A DNA stretch of 5,073 bases from an archaeon (GTDB lineage: Archaea; Nanobdellota; Nanobdellia; Woesearchaeales; GW2011-AR9): contig JAGVMW010000027.1 of the NCBI GenBank assembly GCA_020053615.1, forward strand, positions 1 to 5,073, in the 5' to 3' direction. Every line of letters begins with the position of its first letter. The first letter of the stretch is position 1. The position numbers and the translations under genes were made by a program. Below are positions 1 through 5,030 of the stretch, piece after piece. Under the pieces are notes generated by a model. That model was not told the DNA's origin. It worked only from the letters and a program-made list of their open reading frames with translations, and made no database searches.

Positions 1-3000
1 CTCCAAAGTCGAATCCGGCAATAAGTATTCCTACATTAGCTTGAAGAATTTTAGTTGCAGCATCCGTAGCTTTGCTTTTCGTCACACTGATTAACGCTTT
101 TTCTAAAGCATCAATCCTTTCCAACCCGCCATCTGACTCCAAATTAGGGAGCAATTCTTTAGCCTGCTGTTCATTTAATTGGGTATACATCTTAATCAAA
201 TCAATTTTATTTGCAGTCTCTTTTTCTGCATTTAATCTATCTGCATTCTTGGAAGTAAACTGAGAGTAAGAGATATTTACTTTTGCTTCCAATCTAGCCA
301 ATCGTTCTGGATCTCCAAAAATAGACGAGCGGCATAGTGGTGAAAAATCGTCAGGAATTATTCCCTCAGTATGCATTTCTTTTATTTTTGACCATATCCT
401 TCCCAATAAAGGAAGATAAGTCTCATCAAAAGTTTTCTGCTCGATATCAGCGATATTTCCATTGGTAACAGCTTTAATTCTGGAAGCGTAAACGTTGCCA
501 AGAGTAGATTCTATGGCCTTATATCTTCGGTTTATTTCTTCTTCAGGTAAAAGTGATTTTGCAGGCGGTTCGGTTGGTGATAGGGGAGAAACGGGAGTTA
601 TCGGAACGTTTGCTACTGGTGGCACTACAGAAACTTCTGCTGGCGGAACGCTAATTATGGCCGGTTCTGGTTTTCCTTGGCCGGTTTTAGCCAGATACTT
701 ATCAATTTCTGTTTTCAGGAATCTCCATCGATGGCCTTTTCTCTCTGCAGATAAAGTTCCTCCCGCTACTCGATATTGCAGTCCTCGGTTGGATATCCCT
801 AATTTTTCTGCCGCTTCTGAAGTGGTGTAATAATCTTTTTCTTCTGTTGCCCCAGTAGTTTCTCTTGTAGCTGTTGGTACAGCTGATTCTGCTGGTGCTG
901 TTACCTTCGTATCCAGTGTTTCCGCGTTTTTCTTTCTAATACTTATTAAGTATGCATCAAAACTGGTTTTATCTATCTGCCATCGTGTTTGTTGCACACC
1001 TGGAGGACAAACTTTTTCTGCTTTATATTTTCCTCCTTTTGTTCTCATCTGAACTAACCTAGAACTAATGCCTTCGAGAGCTGCTGCTTCTGAAATAGTA
1101 TAATAATCGCGTGGTTCTGCTGAGATGGATTTTTCTGCATTAAGATTTGATTTTACACTTACGATAGCAACCGACATTACTTCATCTAAAGAGGCTGGGG
1201 ATGCAGCAGGGACTGTTGCTACTCTGTTTTTGCTTTTCTTTTGTTTAGTTAAATATTCATTAAAATCAGTTTTAGGAAAAGTCCAGGCATAACCAGTGCG
1301 GCTGAATGTGTTGGTAATCTTTTGGACAAAAAGCATCTTTCCAGTTTTGATTCTCATCAACACACCATTGGCGGTTATCCCTAATTTTTCTGCCGCTTCA
1401 GCAGTAGTGTAATAATCCTTTCCTCCTGCGGTTTCAGCAGTTTCTCCTGCGGTCGTTAGTACAGCTAATTCTACTGGTTCCGCCGTAGTTATCTTCGTAT
1501 CTAATGTTTCCGCTTTCTTTCTGCGCTTTCCATAATCCCCCTGGCTGCGATGGGCAATAAACGCATTTACCGAAGCACGATATTTTTCCGGCAACGTCGC
1601 GGTTATCTCTTCATATGAATTACCAGCTCTAACTTGCGGCTTAATTATCTCTTCTTTGACATATTCTTCTACAAAATCATCTAAACTCTCTCTTCTGACT
1701 AAAATTCTTTTTTTATCGTCCCTCTCTGCCGGAAGTTTCAAGCCGGATTTGCGGTTAAGATATCTTTCCGCATAAGTCTTGGCAGGAATTCCTACGTCGA
1801 CACTGGATGTACAATATTCTTTCCCGCACTCTTTCAACTTTCCAGCAATGTAACGGCTTGCTTCAACTAATCCCATTAAATTAGGATTCGAAGATACTAA
1901 TGGTACTCTTTTTTTGATGACATGTCGATATCTTTCTGCCCATTCCTCCACCGCTGTACGAGGAATAGCACTAAAAACAAAGCCGCTTCTGGACTGACTT
2001 TTAATTTTCCACTTATCTGAGTCAGGATGAGCATTGATTAAATTACCCGTACTACCGTAACTTAATCCCAATAATTCAGCAATTTCACCCACTGTAAATT
2101 TCTCTTGGTCAGGAACCACAATAGTTCTTCCACTTGCCTTCTCCTCTACTCCCGATTTCGAAACATCTGGTGGCACTACTACTTTACTCACTATTTCATC
2201 CACGCTTTGAGCTACAGGGACGTCGGTTTTGCTTTTACCGATTCTTTGCTGGTCAAAATTAATGATACTCTTTCCTTGAATTCTCAGCCATCCTCTTTGG
2301 ACCTGACCTTCCTCAACATAATCATTTTCAGCTGATAATAATGGCAACTCTCTCTTTTCTCTATCTATGCGATTATCAATGATTTCTCGTATGATCCTAG
2401 ATCCTCTTTTTGTATACCCCAACAGTTCAGCAGTTTGGCCGGTAGTATATTTTTTGGAAGAATCTACTTTCATACCGGTGGAAAGGAGATATTCTCTTGC
2501 TTCTCCAGCAATTCTCACATTTGATTCTCCTTCCAGCAAGAATTCTTTCTCACCCAGAACCACCATTTCTACACCAATATTTGCTTGTCTTAATTCATCC
2601 GGCAATTCTGATTCAAATTTTAATTGTGGTGTTCCTGGGATAGTAGCTTTCCAGAATCCGTTATACTCGCCACCCTCTGGCTGTACTTCAGCTTTAACCA
2701 AATTAATAGCAACCCATTCCAACAATGTTTTGGCCATGGCGGTTTGATTTAACCCAATAGGTACGGGAGTAATAACTGCGGTATTAACTTGTTCTCCTGC
2801 TCTCTCTCGTGCAACAATGATTTCTAAAGATATTTTCTCACTCAATTCTTGACGTTGTCCTGCCCGTACTTTTGCTTTTTGGAAATCATTCTCTAAAGCA
2901 TCCTTTAAATGAGGTTTACTGCGATACAGAAGCATAGTCGCTTTATCTTCTTTAACAATATTTTCCTGAAGAGCTCCGCTATCAATTGCACGGCGATAAA

Positions 3001-3226
3001 ATGCATCTCTTTGAATTAATTGGTTAGATTGTTCTTCTAACTCTTCCACTAATGCGGTCTGCGGATCTTGAGCTGTACTTAATTCTGCTTCTAATGCAGT
3101 GCATACTTCTTCTTTTTGTTGAATAACTTCTTTTAATGCTTTAACTTCTCCCAGCATACTTTTATACTTTCGTCTCTTTTCAGCTAAGTTAGAACCGCTT
3201 TGGGTTAATCGATATTTTATGGACAT
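1..3226 (-). CDS. Large multi-helix-turn-helix protein with N-terminal coiled coil (partial, C-terminus outside window)
   Basis: The frame reads 1075 codons from ATG at 3226 to the left edge without a stop, so the C-terminus is missing. The start is fixed: an in-frame TGA lies four codons upstream (3238-3236), and GAGGT sits 6 bases before the ATG. Visible parts: coiled coil about residues 13-75; a helical/mixed region to about 255; HTH modules starting near residues 259, 376, 604, 707 and 798; a possible degenerate module at 450-522; a Pro-rich linker 847-893; a charged helical region from 894. The modules match the excisionase/MerR-like pattern (Y-T-x-x-E-A-A-x-x-L-G-I, then R/K-W and a closing D-x-Y-L helix). 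DNA binding at several sites or bridging is inferred; no recombinase, nuclease or ATPase motif is visible. There are no signal peptide or membrane segments, so it is probably cytoplasmic. I do not recognise the full-length family. The single intact long frame argues that the gene is functional. Confidence 0.93.
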   Translation of the reverse strand, partial: MSIKYRLTQSGSNLAEKRRKYKSMLGEVKALKEVIQQKEEVCTALEAELSTAQDPQTALVEELEEQSNQLIQRDAFYRRAIDSGALQENIVKEDKATMLLYRSKPHLKDALENDFQKAKVRAGQRQELSEKISLEIIVARERAGEQVNTAVITPVPIGLNQTAMAKTLLEWVAINLVKAEVQPEGGEYNGFWKATIPGTPQLKFESELPDELRQANIGVEMVVLGEKEFLLEGESNVRIAGEAREYLLSTGMKVDSSKKYTTGQTAELLGYTKRGSRIIREIIDNRIDREKRELPLLSAENDYVEEGQVQRGWLRIQGKSIINFDQQRIGKSKTDVPVAQSVDEIVSKVVVPPDVSKSGVEEKASGRTIVVPDQEKFTVGEIAELLGLSYGSTGNLINAHPDSDKWKIKSQSRSGFVFSAIPRTAVEEWAERYRHVIKKRVPLVSSNPNLMGLVEASRYIAGKLKECGKEYCTSSVDVGIPAKTYAERYLNRKSGLKLPAERDDKKRILVRRESLDDFVEEYVKEEIIKPQVRAGNSYEEITATLPEKYRASVNAFIAHRSQGDYGKRRKKAETLDTKITTAEPVELAVLTTAGETAETAGGKDYYTTAEAAEKLGITANGVLMRIKTGKMLFVQKITNTFSRTGYAWTFPKTDFNEYLTKQKKSKNRVATVPAASPASLDEVMSVAIVSVKSNLNAEKSISAEPRDYYTISEAAALEGISSRLVQMRTKGGKYKAEKVCPPGVQQTRWQIDKTSFDAYLISIRKKNAETLDTKVTAPAESAVPTATRETTGATEEKDYYTTSEAAEKLGISNRGLQYRVAGGTLSAERKGHRWRFLKTEIDKYLAKTGQGKPEPAIISVPPAEVSVVPPVANVPITPVSPLSPTEPPAKSLLPEEEINRRYKAIESTLGNVYASRIKAVTNGNIADIEQKTFDETYLPLLGRIWSKIKEMHTEGIIPDDFSPLCRSSIFGDPERLARLEAKVNISYSQFTSKNADRLNAEKETANKIDLIKMYTQLNEQQAKELLPNLESDGGLERIDALEKALISVTKSKATDAATKILQANVGILIAGFDFG
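2..547 (-). other. C-terminal helical region of the multi-HTH protein (cut by window edge)
   Basis: Residues 894-1075 are charged and helix-rich, with long runs free of Pro and Gly around 975-1065. The last visible residues (G-I-L-I-A-G-F-D-F-G) form a hydrophobic, Gly-containing stretch that looks like the start of a new fold. It cannot be assigned without the rest of the gene. An enzymatic domain beyond the edge is possible. Confidence 0.5.
548..688 (-). other. Proline/valine-rich linker in the multi-HTH protein
   Basis: Residues about 847-893 are dominated by Pro, Val, Ser and Ala (for example V-P-P-A-E-V-S-V-V-P-P-V), with no predicted secondary structure by inspection. The segment separates the HTH array from the C-terminal helical domain. 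It resembles the Pro-rich tail of the protein encoded at 3551-4270 in composition only. Confidence 0.65.
689..835 (-). other. HTH module 6 (excisionase/MerR-like, closest to family pattern)
   Basis: Residues about 798-846 read D-Y-Y-T-T-S-E-A-A-E-K-L-G-I, then R-V-A-G-G-T-L, then H-R-W-R-F-L-K-T-E-I-D-K-Y-L. This is a near-textbook excisionase-family DNA-binding domain without insertions and the strongest single piece of evidence for the family assignment. The Pro-rich linker begins directly after it. Confidence 0.82.
791..930 (-). repeat. Intragenic repeat copy A (linker plus start of HTH module 6)
   Basis: This imperfect direct repeat pairs with 1372-1518. Bases 794-817 are identical to 1376-1399 (24 bases), 825-835 are identical to 1407-1417, and the far end shares the codons for A-E-T-L-D-T-K. 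The offset is 582 bases (194 codons), so the reading frame is kept. The match covers the linker before the HTH module and its first helix. Confidence 0.85.
935..1108 (-). other. HTH module 5 (excisionase/MerR-like)
   Basis: Residues about 707-764 begin D-Y-Y-T-I-S-E-A-A-A-L-E-G-I and end T-R-W-Q-I-D-K-T-S-F-D-A-Y-L. The order and key residues match modules 4 and 6, but the wing loop (V-C-P-P-G-V-Q-Q-T) differs. Different recognition and wing residues across the modules suggest that they do not all read the same bases. Confidence 0.7.
1244..1417 (-). other. HTH module 4 (excisionase/MerR-like)
   Basis: Residues about 604-661 begin D-Y-Y-T-T-A-E-A-A-E-K-L-G-I and end with Y-A-W-T-F-P-K-T-D-F-N-E-Y-L. 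Its first 13 residues are nearly identical to module 6 (residues 798-810), including a shared 24-base identical DNA stretch. The wing carries an insertion (K-I-T-N-T-F-S-R-T-G) relative to module 6. Confidence 0.75.
1372..1518 (-). repeat. Intragenic repeat copy B (linker plus start of HTH module 4)
   Basis: This is the partner of copy A. The linker starts with K-A-E-T-L-D-T-K here and with N-A-E-T-L-D-T-K in copy A, and both then run through an Ala/Thr/Glu-rich stretch into D-Y-Y-T-T. Small in-frame length differences in the linker show that the copies have diverged since the duplication. Confidence 0.85.
1928..2101 (-). other. HTH module 2 (excisionase/MerR-like)
   Basis: Residues about 376-433 read K-F-T-V-G-E-I-A-E-L-L-G-L-S-Y, then a W-K-I-K strand, and close with a helix containing R-T-A-V-E-E-W-A-E-R-Y. 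This is the full order expected for the fold: HTH, wing, C-terminal helix. A possible further degenerate module follows at residues 450-522 (L-V-E-A-S-R-Y-I ... R-R-E-S-L-D-D-F-V-E-E-Y-V), where only the closing helix is convincing. Confidence 0.65.
2237..2452 (-). other. HTH module 1 (excisionase/MerR-like)
   Basis: Residues about 259-330 begin with K-Y-T-T-G-Q-T-A-E-L-L-G-Y, matching the first helix and turn of excisionase-type HTH domains. R-G-W-L-R-I at 311-316 resembles the wing strand. The spacing between helix and wing is longer than in the later modules, so this is a diverged copy. Confidence 0.6.
3002..3190 (-). other. Predicted coiled-coil segment of the multi-HTH protein
   Basis: Residues about 13-75 are rich in Glu, Lys, Gln and Leu, with hydrophobic residues in heptad-like spacing (V28, L31, I35, C42, L45, L49). 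A break with D-P at 54-55 separates two helices. This suggests the protein forms dimers or higher oligomers, which would multiply the number of DNA-binding modules per complex. Seen by eye; no coiled-coil predictor was run. Confidence 0.6.
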
Positions 3227-3232
3227 GTTGGA

Positions 3233-3237
3233 ACCTC
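3233..3237 (-). promoter_or_regulatory. Ribosome binding site of the multi-HTH gene
   Basis: GAGGT on the minus strand with a 6-base spacer to the ATG at 3226. It lies directly on the in-frame TGA that blocks any upstream start, so the start call is secure. Confidence 0.8.
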
Positions 3238-3377
3238 ATGAAGTTTTATTGTTAGTTTTATAACATTTAAACCCCCCGATTTATAAGATTTACTATGAAA
3301 AAGTAGTATTTGTGGAAAGTAGGAGATATTCATACATCTTGAATACAAAACTTAAGTTATACTCGACGTACGACCGT

Positions 3378-3385
3378 CTCGTAAT
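3378..3385. repeat. Second inverted pair, left arm (8 bp)
   Basis: CTCGTAAT pairs with ATTACGAG at 3423-3430. It overlaps the 13-bp left arm by two bases. The two pairs cross rather than nest (left, left, right, right), so they could not form as simple hairpins at once. Two adjacent protein-binding elements are a simpler reading. Confidence 0.6.
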
Positions 3386-3389
3386 ATCA
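3381..3389 (-). promoter_or_regulatory. Possible extended -10 promoter element for the multi-HTH gene
   Basis: On the minus strand this reads TGATATTAC, that is TGn plus TATTAC (four of six matches to TATAAT), with a weak -35 (TTAAGT at 17-bp spacing). It mirrors the rightward promoter within the inverted repeat. The predicted start near 3374 would give a leader of about 150 bases. It is weaker than the rightward element, and another promoter nearer the gene cannot be excluded. Confidence 0.45.
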
Positions 3390-3396
3390 AACACAC
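3384..3396. repeat. Inverted repeat, left arm (13 bp)
   Basis: ATATCAAACACAC, a perfect 13-bp inverted partner of 3437-3449. On the minus strand this arm contains TTTGATAT and overlaps the extended -10 that would drive the multi-HTH gene. It is a likely operator half for a regulator of both directions; that role is inferred from position. Confidence 0.85.
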
Positions 3397-3422
3397 TAAT
3401 TGAACTTAAATCGATTTGTTTC

Positions 3423-3430
3423 ATTACGAG
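3423..3430. repeat. Second inverted pair, right arm (8 bp)
   Basis: ATTACGAG, the reverse complement of 3378-3385. It covers the position of the weak -35 (TTACGA) of the rightward promoter, where a bound protein would contact or block RNA polymerase. Confidence 0.6.
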
Positions 3431-3436
3431 TTTTAT

Positions 3437-3449
3437 GTGTGTTTGATAT
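3437..3449. repeat. Inverted repeat, right arm (13 bp)
   Basis: GTGTGTTTGATAT, the reverse complement of 3384-3396. It overlaps the extended -10 of the rightward promoter. The two arms are 53 bp apart centre to centre, close to five helical turns, so they lie on about the same face of the DNA. Confidence 0.85.
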
Positions 3450-3452
3450 AAT
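3444..3452 (+). promoter_or_regulatory. Extended -10 promoter element for the rightward operon
   Basis: TGATATAAT matches TGn plus a perfect TATAAT. The -35 at 17-bp spacing (TTACGA, 3424-3429) is poor, as is usual when an extended -10 is present. Transcription would start near 3459, giving a leader of about 90 bases before the ATG at 3551. The right inverted-repeat arm covers its upstream half, which suggests repression. Confidence 0.7.
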
Positions 3453-3529
3453 ATAGCTAATGCTTAGGGAATATAAGAAAAACGCTTAAGCACCACTACA
3501 AAGTAATCAACGCCGAAAGATTTAAAAGT

Positions 3530-3534
3530 AGGAG
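3530..3534 (+). promoter_or_regulatory. Shine-Dalgarno-like AGGAG with unusually long spacer
   Basis: AGGAG lies 16 bases before the ATG at 3551, well beyond the usual 5-9 bases. The frame is open upstream back to TAA at 3458, but it contains no ATG, GTG or TTG before 3551. The ATG is therefore the only standard start, and either the spacing is loose or this site is not the functional one. Confidence 0.45.
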
Positions 3535-3550
3535 TAACTTTACACAAAAA

Positions 3551-4270
3551 ATGCCTGAACGACCCAAACCAACTGCACCATTGATTATAGATACTTGTAG
3601 TGGGAAAAGTGGACAAGCATGGTTAATTGAAAACTTCCATCACGGACTAGAAGAAACTCCTGCTTTAAAACAATTCTATCCGCATCTAGATTTTGACGAA
3701 TTGGTTGCTTTCACTGCTCATTCTTGGGAGAGGAGAAAAGAAAAATATGAACAATTCTTTCGTTTCTTAGAACGTCTGCCTTCAGCATATCAAATCTTTT
3801 CCGAAATTTATCGTATTGGTTTTGCTAAACTTAATTATAACAAACAAATATCTTCGGCTCAGCAAGCTAAACATGAAAAGTTAAACCCTTTCCGTGGAAG
3901 AAATTTGGAAGAGAGATTAAATGAAGTAAAGCCTGCTGCGGTGGAGCAATTAATAAAACAATTACAAGAAAAACCTTGTGAGTATGTGTTTGACTGCCAG
4001 TATCATGATAGAAAAATGGCACGCGGAGGAGATAATTACAAACTTGAGCCGATGTCGTTTCATAACGCTTACCCTAAGAAAGGCAGAATCGTTCCTGCTT
4101 ATGCTGCAGAAATTGGCAGAATTATGTCAAAATACCCCCAAGAATACCATTTCCCCGTTCCAAAAGAAACTCCAGCGCCGGCGCCTATACCCATTGCAGT
4201 TCCGACAATAATTACTCCACCTACGACTTCATCTTCATCAACACCAACCGGACAATTAAGTTTATTCTAA
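3551..4270 (+). CDS. Unknown protein with C-terminal sliding-clamp-binding motif QLSLF
   Basis: This 239-residue protein is from no family I recognise. Residues about 10-200 look like a folded, mainly helical domain rich in aromatic and charged residues (for example F-E-E-D-rich helices at 45-95 and a charged helix at 118-140). Cys16, Cys143 and Cys149 are too scattered for an obvious zinc site. Residues 203-234 form a disordered Pro/Thr/Ser linker, and the last five residues are Q-L-S-L-F. That pentapeptide is the consensus by which bacterial polymerases and repair proteins bind the DnaN beta clamp (QL[S/D]LF). Its position at the tip of a flexible tail is where such motifs usually work. The protein probably acts at replication forks or repair sites. 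It is the first gene of an operon with the RNA ligase, which starts six bases after its stop. No catalytic motif is identified. Confidence 0.9.
   Translation: MPERPKPTAPLIIDTCSGKSGQAWLIENFHHGLEETPALKQFYPHLDFDELVAFTAHSWERRKEKYEQFFRFLERLPSAYQIFSEIYRIGFAKLNYNKQISSAQQAKHEKLNPFRGRNLEERLNEVKPAAVEQLIKQLQEKPCEYVFDCQYHDRKMARGGDNYKLEPMSFHNAYPKKGRIVPAYAAEIGRIMSKYPQEYHFPVPKETPAPAPIPIAVPTIITPPTTSSSSTPTGQLSLF
4256..4267 (+). other. Clamp-binding tail of the unknown protein
   Basis: These codons fall within G-Q-L-S-L-F at residues 234-239, immediately before the TAA stop. The match to the bacterial beta-clamp pentapeptide consensus is exact. The archaeal/eukaryotic PCNA motif needs Q-x-x-h-x-x followed by two aromatics, which this tail does not provide, so the bacterial reading is preferred. 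Confidence 0.75.
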
Positions 4271-4276
4271 CAGAAA

Positions 4277-4939
4277 ATGGAACTACAAGTTAAAGATATG
4301 CCTAAGCTGGAATCGCCTTTTGTTAGAGAACTAAACGAAAAGGACGAATACTTAGTTACTGATAAAATTAACGAAGAGTATCGCTGGGTATTTGAAGGCG
4401 GAGAAGATGAAGTGGTGTGTATGGAAAAATGTGATGGGACCAACTGCTCGGTCATAATTCAGGATGGGGTAGTTAATGCTATCTTCAATCGAACTACTAG
4501 AATACCCTTCTTCAATAAAGGCAAGAGATGTATTATTGACGGATTTTTAGAAAGTCATGAACGAGGTTACTTAGAACTGCTTGATGGACAGCACTTTGGG
4601 GAACTTATTGGAGAGGGAGTTAATGGCAACTCTTTACAAATAAAAGGTAATTTATGGGTTCCGTTTAATTCTTTTGGGATGAAGCATTTAGTGTATAAAT
4701 CGTGGCACAAATATCCTAAAACTTACGAAAATATCCGGGATTGGTTTTTTAAGCCAATTTCAGAAGGAGGAATATTCTCTTTGTTTGCGAGAATGAAAGG
4801 AATTGAATTAAAGCCTGAGGGAGTTGTTTTTTATAATTTAAAGACTGGGCAGATGTGCAAGCTGCGTATGGATATGTTTGCTGAGTTTAAAGGAAGAAGG
4901 CATGGTGATGGAAGGAAGGGAAATAAAAATGGAAATTGA
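4277..4939 (+). CDS. RNA ligase-like nucleotidyltransferase (compact, Rnl2-like core)
   Basis: This 220-residue protein has the covalent nucleotidyltransferase motifs in order. Motif I is E-K-C-D-G-T-N with the predicted AMP-accepting Lys51. An R-containing strand N-R-T-T-R lies near 71-75. Motif III is F-G-E-L-I-G with Glu109, followed by G-V-N-G-N. Motif IIIa is a V-P-F-N-S-F strand at 128-133. Motif IV is E-G-V-V at 181-184, and motif V is K-L-R with Lys195. The K-x-D-G-T-N form points to RNA ligases rather than DNA ligases. The expected reaction is ATP-dependent adenylation and sealing of 3'-OH/5'-phosphate RNA ends. The protein is shorter than T4 Rnl2 (334 residues) and has only a basic tail (K-G-R-R-H-G-D-G-R-K) after motif V, so a C-terminal substrate domain is missing or replaced. 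There is no clear ribosome site; translation is probably coupled to the upstream gene six bases away. Confidence 0.87.
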   Translation: MELQVKDMPKLESPFVRELNEKDEYLVTDKINEEYRWVFEGGEDEVVCMEKCDGTNCSVIIQDGVVNAIFNRTTRIPFFNKGKRCIIDGFLESHERGYLELLDGQHFGELIGEGVNGNSLQIKGNLWVPFNSFGMKHLVYKSWHKYPKTYENIRDWFFKPISEGGIFSLFARMKGIELKPEGVVFYNLKTGQMCKLRMDMFAEFKGRRHGDGRKGNKNGN

Positions 4940-5030
4940 AGTGGATTATAACCCGACACCATCAAAAAGATTTTTGTATTTGTTTAGCTCGGCGTGGTCA
5001 AGATTGCCATGTGAGCTGTGGTTTTGCTAG
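4929..5030 (+). CDS. Possible small ORF overlapping the ligase end (33 aa), perhaps a gene fragment
   Basis: ATG at 4929 is preceded by a purine-rich AAGGG (4916-4920, 8-base spacer) and overlaps the ligase stop by 11 bases, an arrangement typical of coupled operon genes. In-frame ATGs at 4902 and 4908 are less well placed. The peptide (starting M-E-I-E-V-D-Y-N-P-T-P) ends at TAG after 33 residues and matches nothing I recognise. Another frame runs open from about 4930 to a TAA at 5071-5073, so this could be the start of a frameshifted longer gene. Confidence is low. Confidence 0.3.
   Translation: MEIEVDYNPTPSKRFLYLFSSAWSRLPCELWFC

Larger units (their letters stand above)
3227..3550. other. 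Divergent intergenic regulatory region
   Basis: These 324 bases lie between the two divergent genes and hold no supportable protein gene. Contents: a minus-strand leader with a run of six C (3272-3277) and a weak 5-bp hairpin (3291-3295 with 3304-3308); two opposing extended -10 elements (3381-3389 and 3444-3452); the inverted-repeat pairs described separately; and a plus-strand leader with a 6-bp stem (3461-3466 with 3487-3492) and an AGGAG (3530-3534). A nine-codon ATG frame at 3460-3489 starts almost at the predicted transcript start. It has no supporting ribosome site and is not called as a gene. Confidence 0.8.

Noticed and set aside
72..830. Plus-strand frames at 72-263 and 495-830
   Set aside because: They lie antisense inside the long open minus-strand gene, lack ribosome sites and have low-complexity translations that mirror its Pro/Val-rich and helical coding.
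2105..2747. Plus-strand frames at 2105-2335 and 2367-2747
   Set aside because: They are antisense to the HTH-coding part of the minus-strand gene. The minus frame has recognisable domains; these have none.
3291..3308. Small hairpin in the minus-strand leader as an attenuator
   Set aside because: A five-pair AT-rich stem with an eight-base loop is expected by chance in sequence of this composition.
3384..3449. Intrinsic terminator or transposon end made by the 13-bp inverted repeat
   Set aside because: The arms are 40 bases apart and AT-rich with no following T-run, which does not fit a terminator. No transposase or target-site duplication is seen, and the overlap with promoter elements favours an operator.
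3978..4211. Plus-strand 77-aa frame inside the clamp-motif gene
   Set aside because: Overlapping frame within a gene with good coding character, with no ribosome site.
4253..4267. C-terminal motif read as an archaeal PCNA-interacting peptide
   Set aside because: The tail lacks the two-aromatic ending of PCNA motifs and matches the bacterial clamp pentapeptide exactly.
4267..4455. Minus-strand 62-aa frame opposite the ligase start
   Set aside because: It is antisense to the conserved ligase motif I region, and its Ser-rich translation is typical of shadow frames.
4937..4939. TGA recoded as an amino acid, as in some candidate-phylum bacteria
   Set aside because: Read-through of the ligase TGA adds only a few codons before TAA, and no long frame in the window contains an internal TGA. 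The standard code is sufficient.
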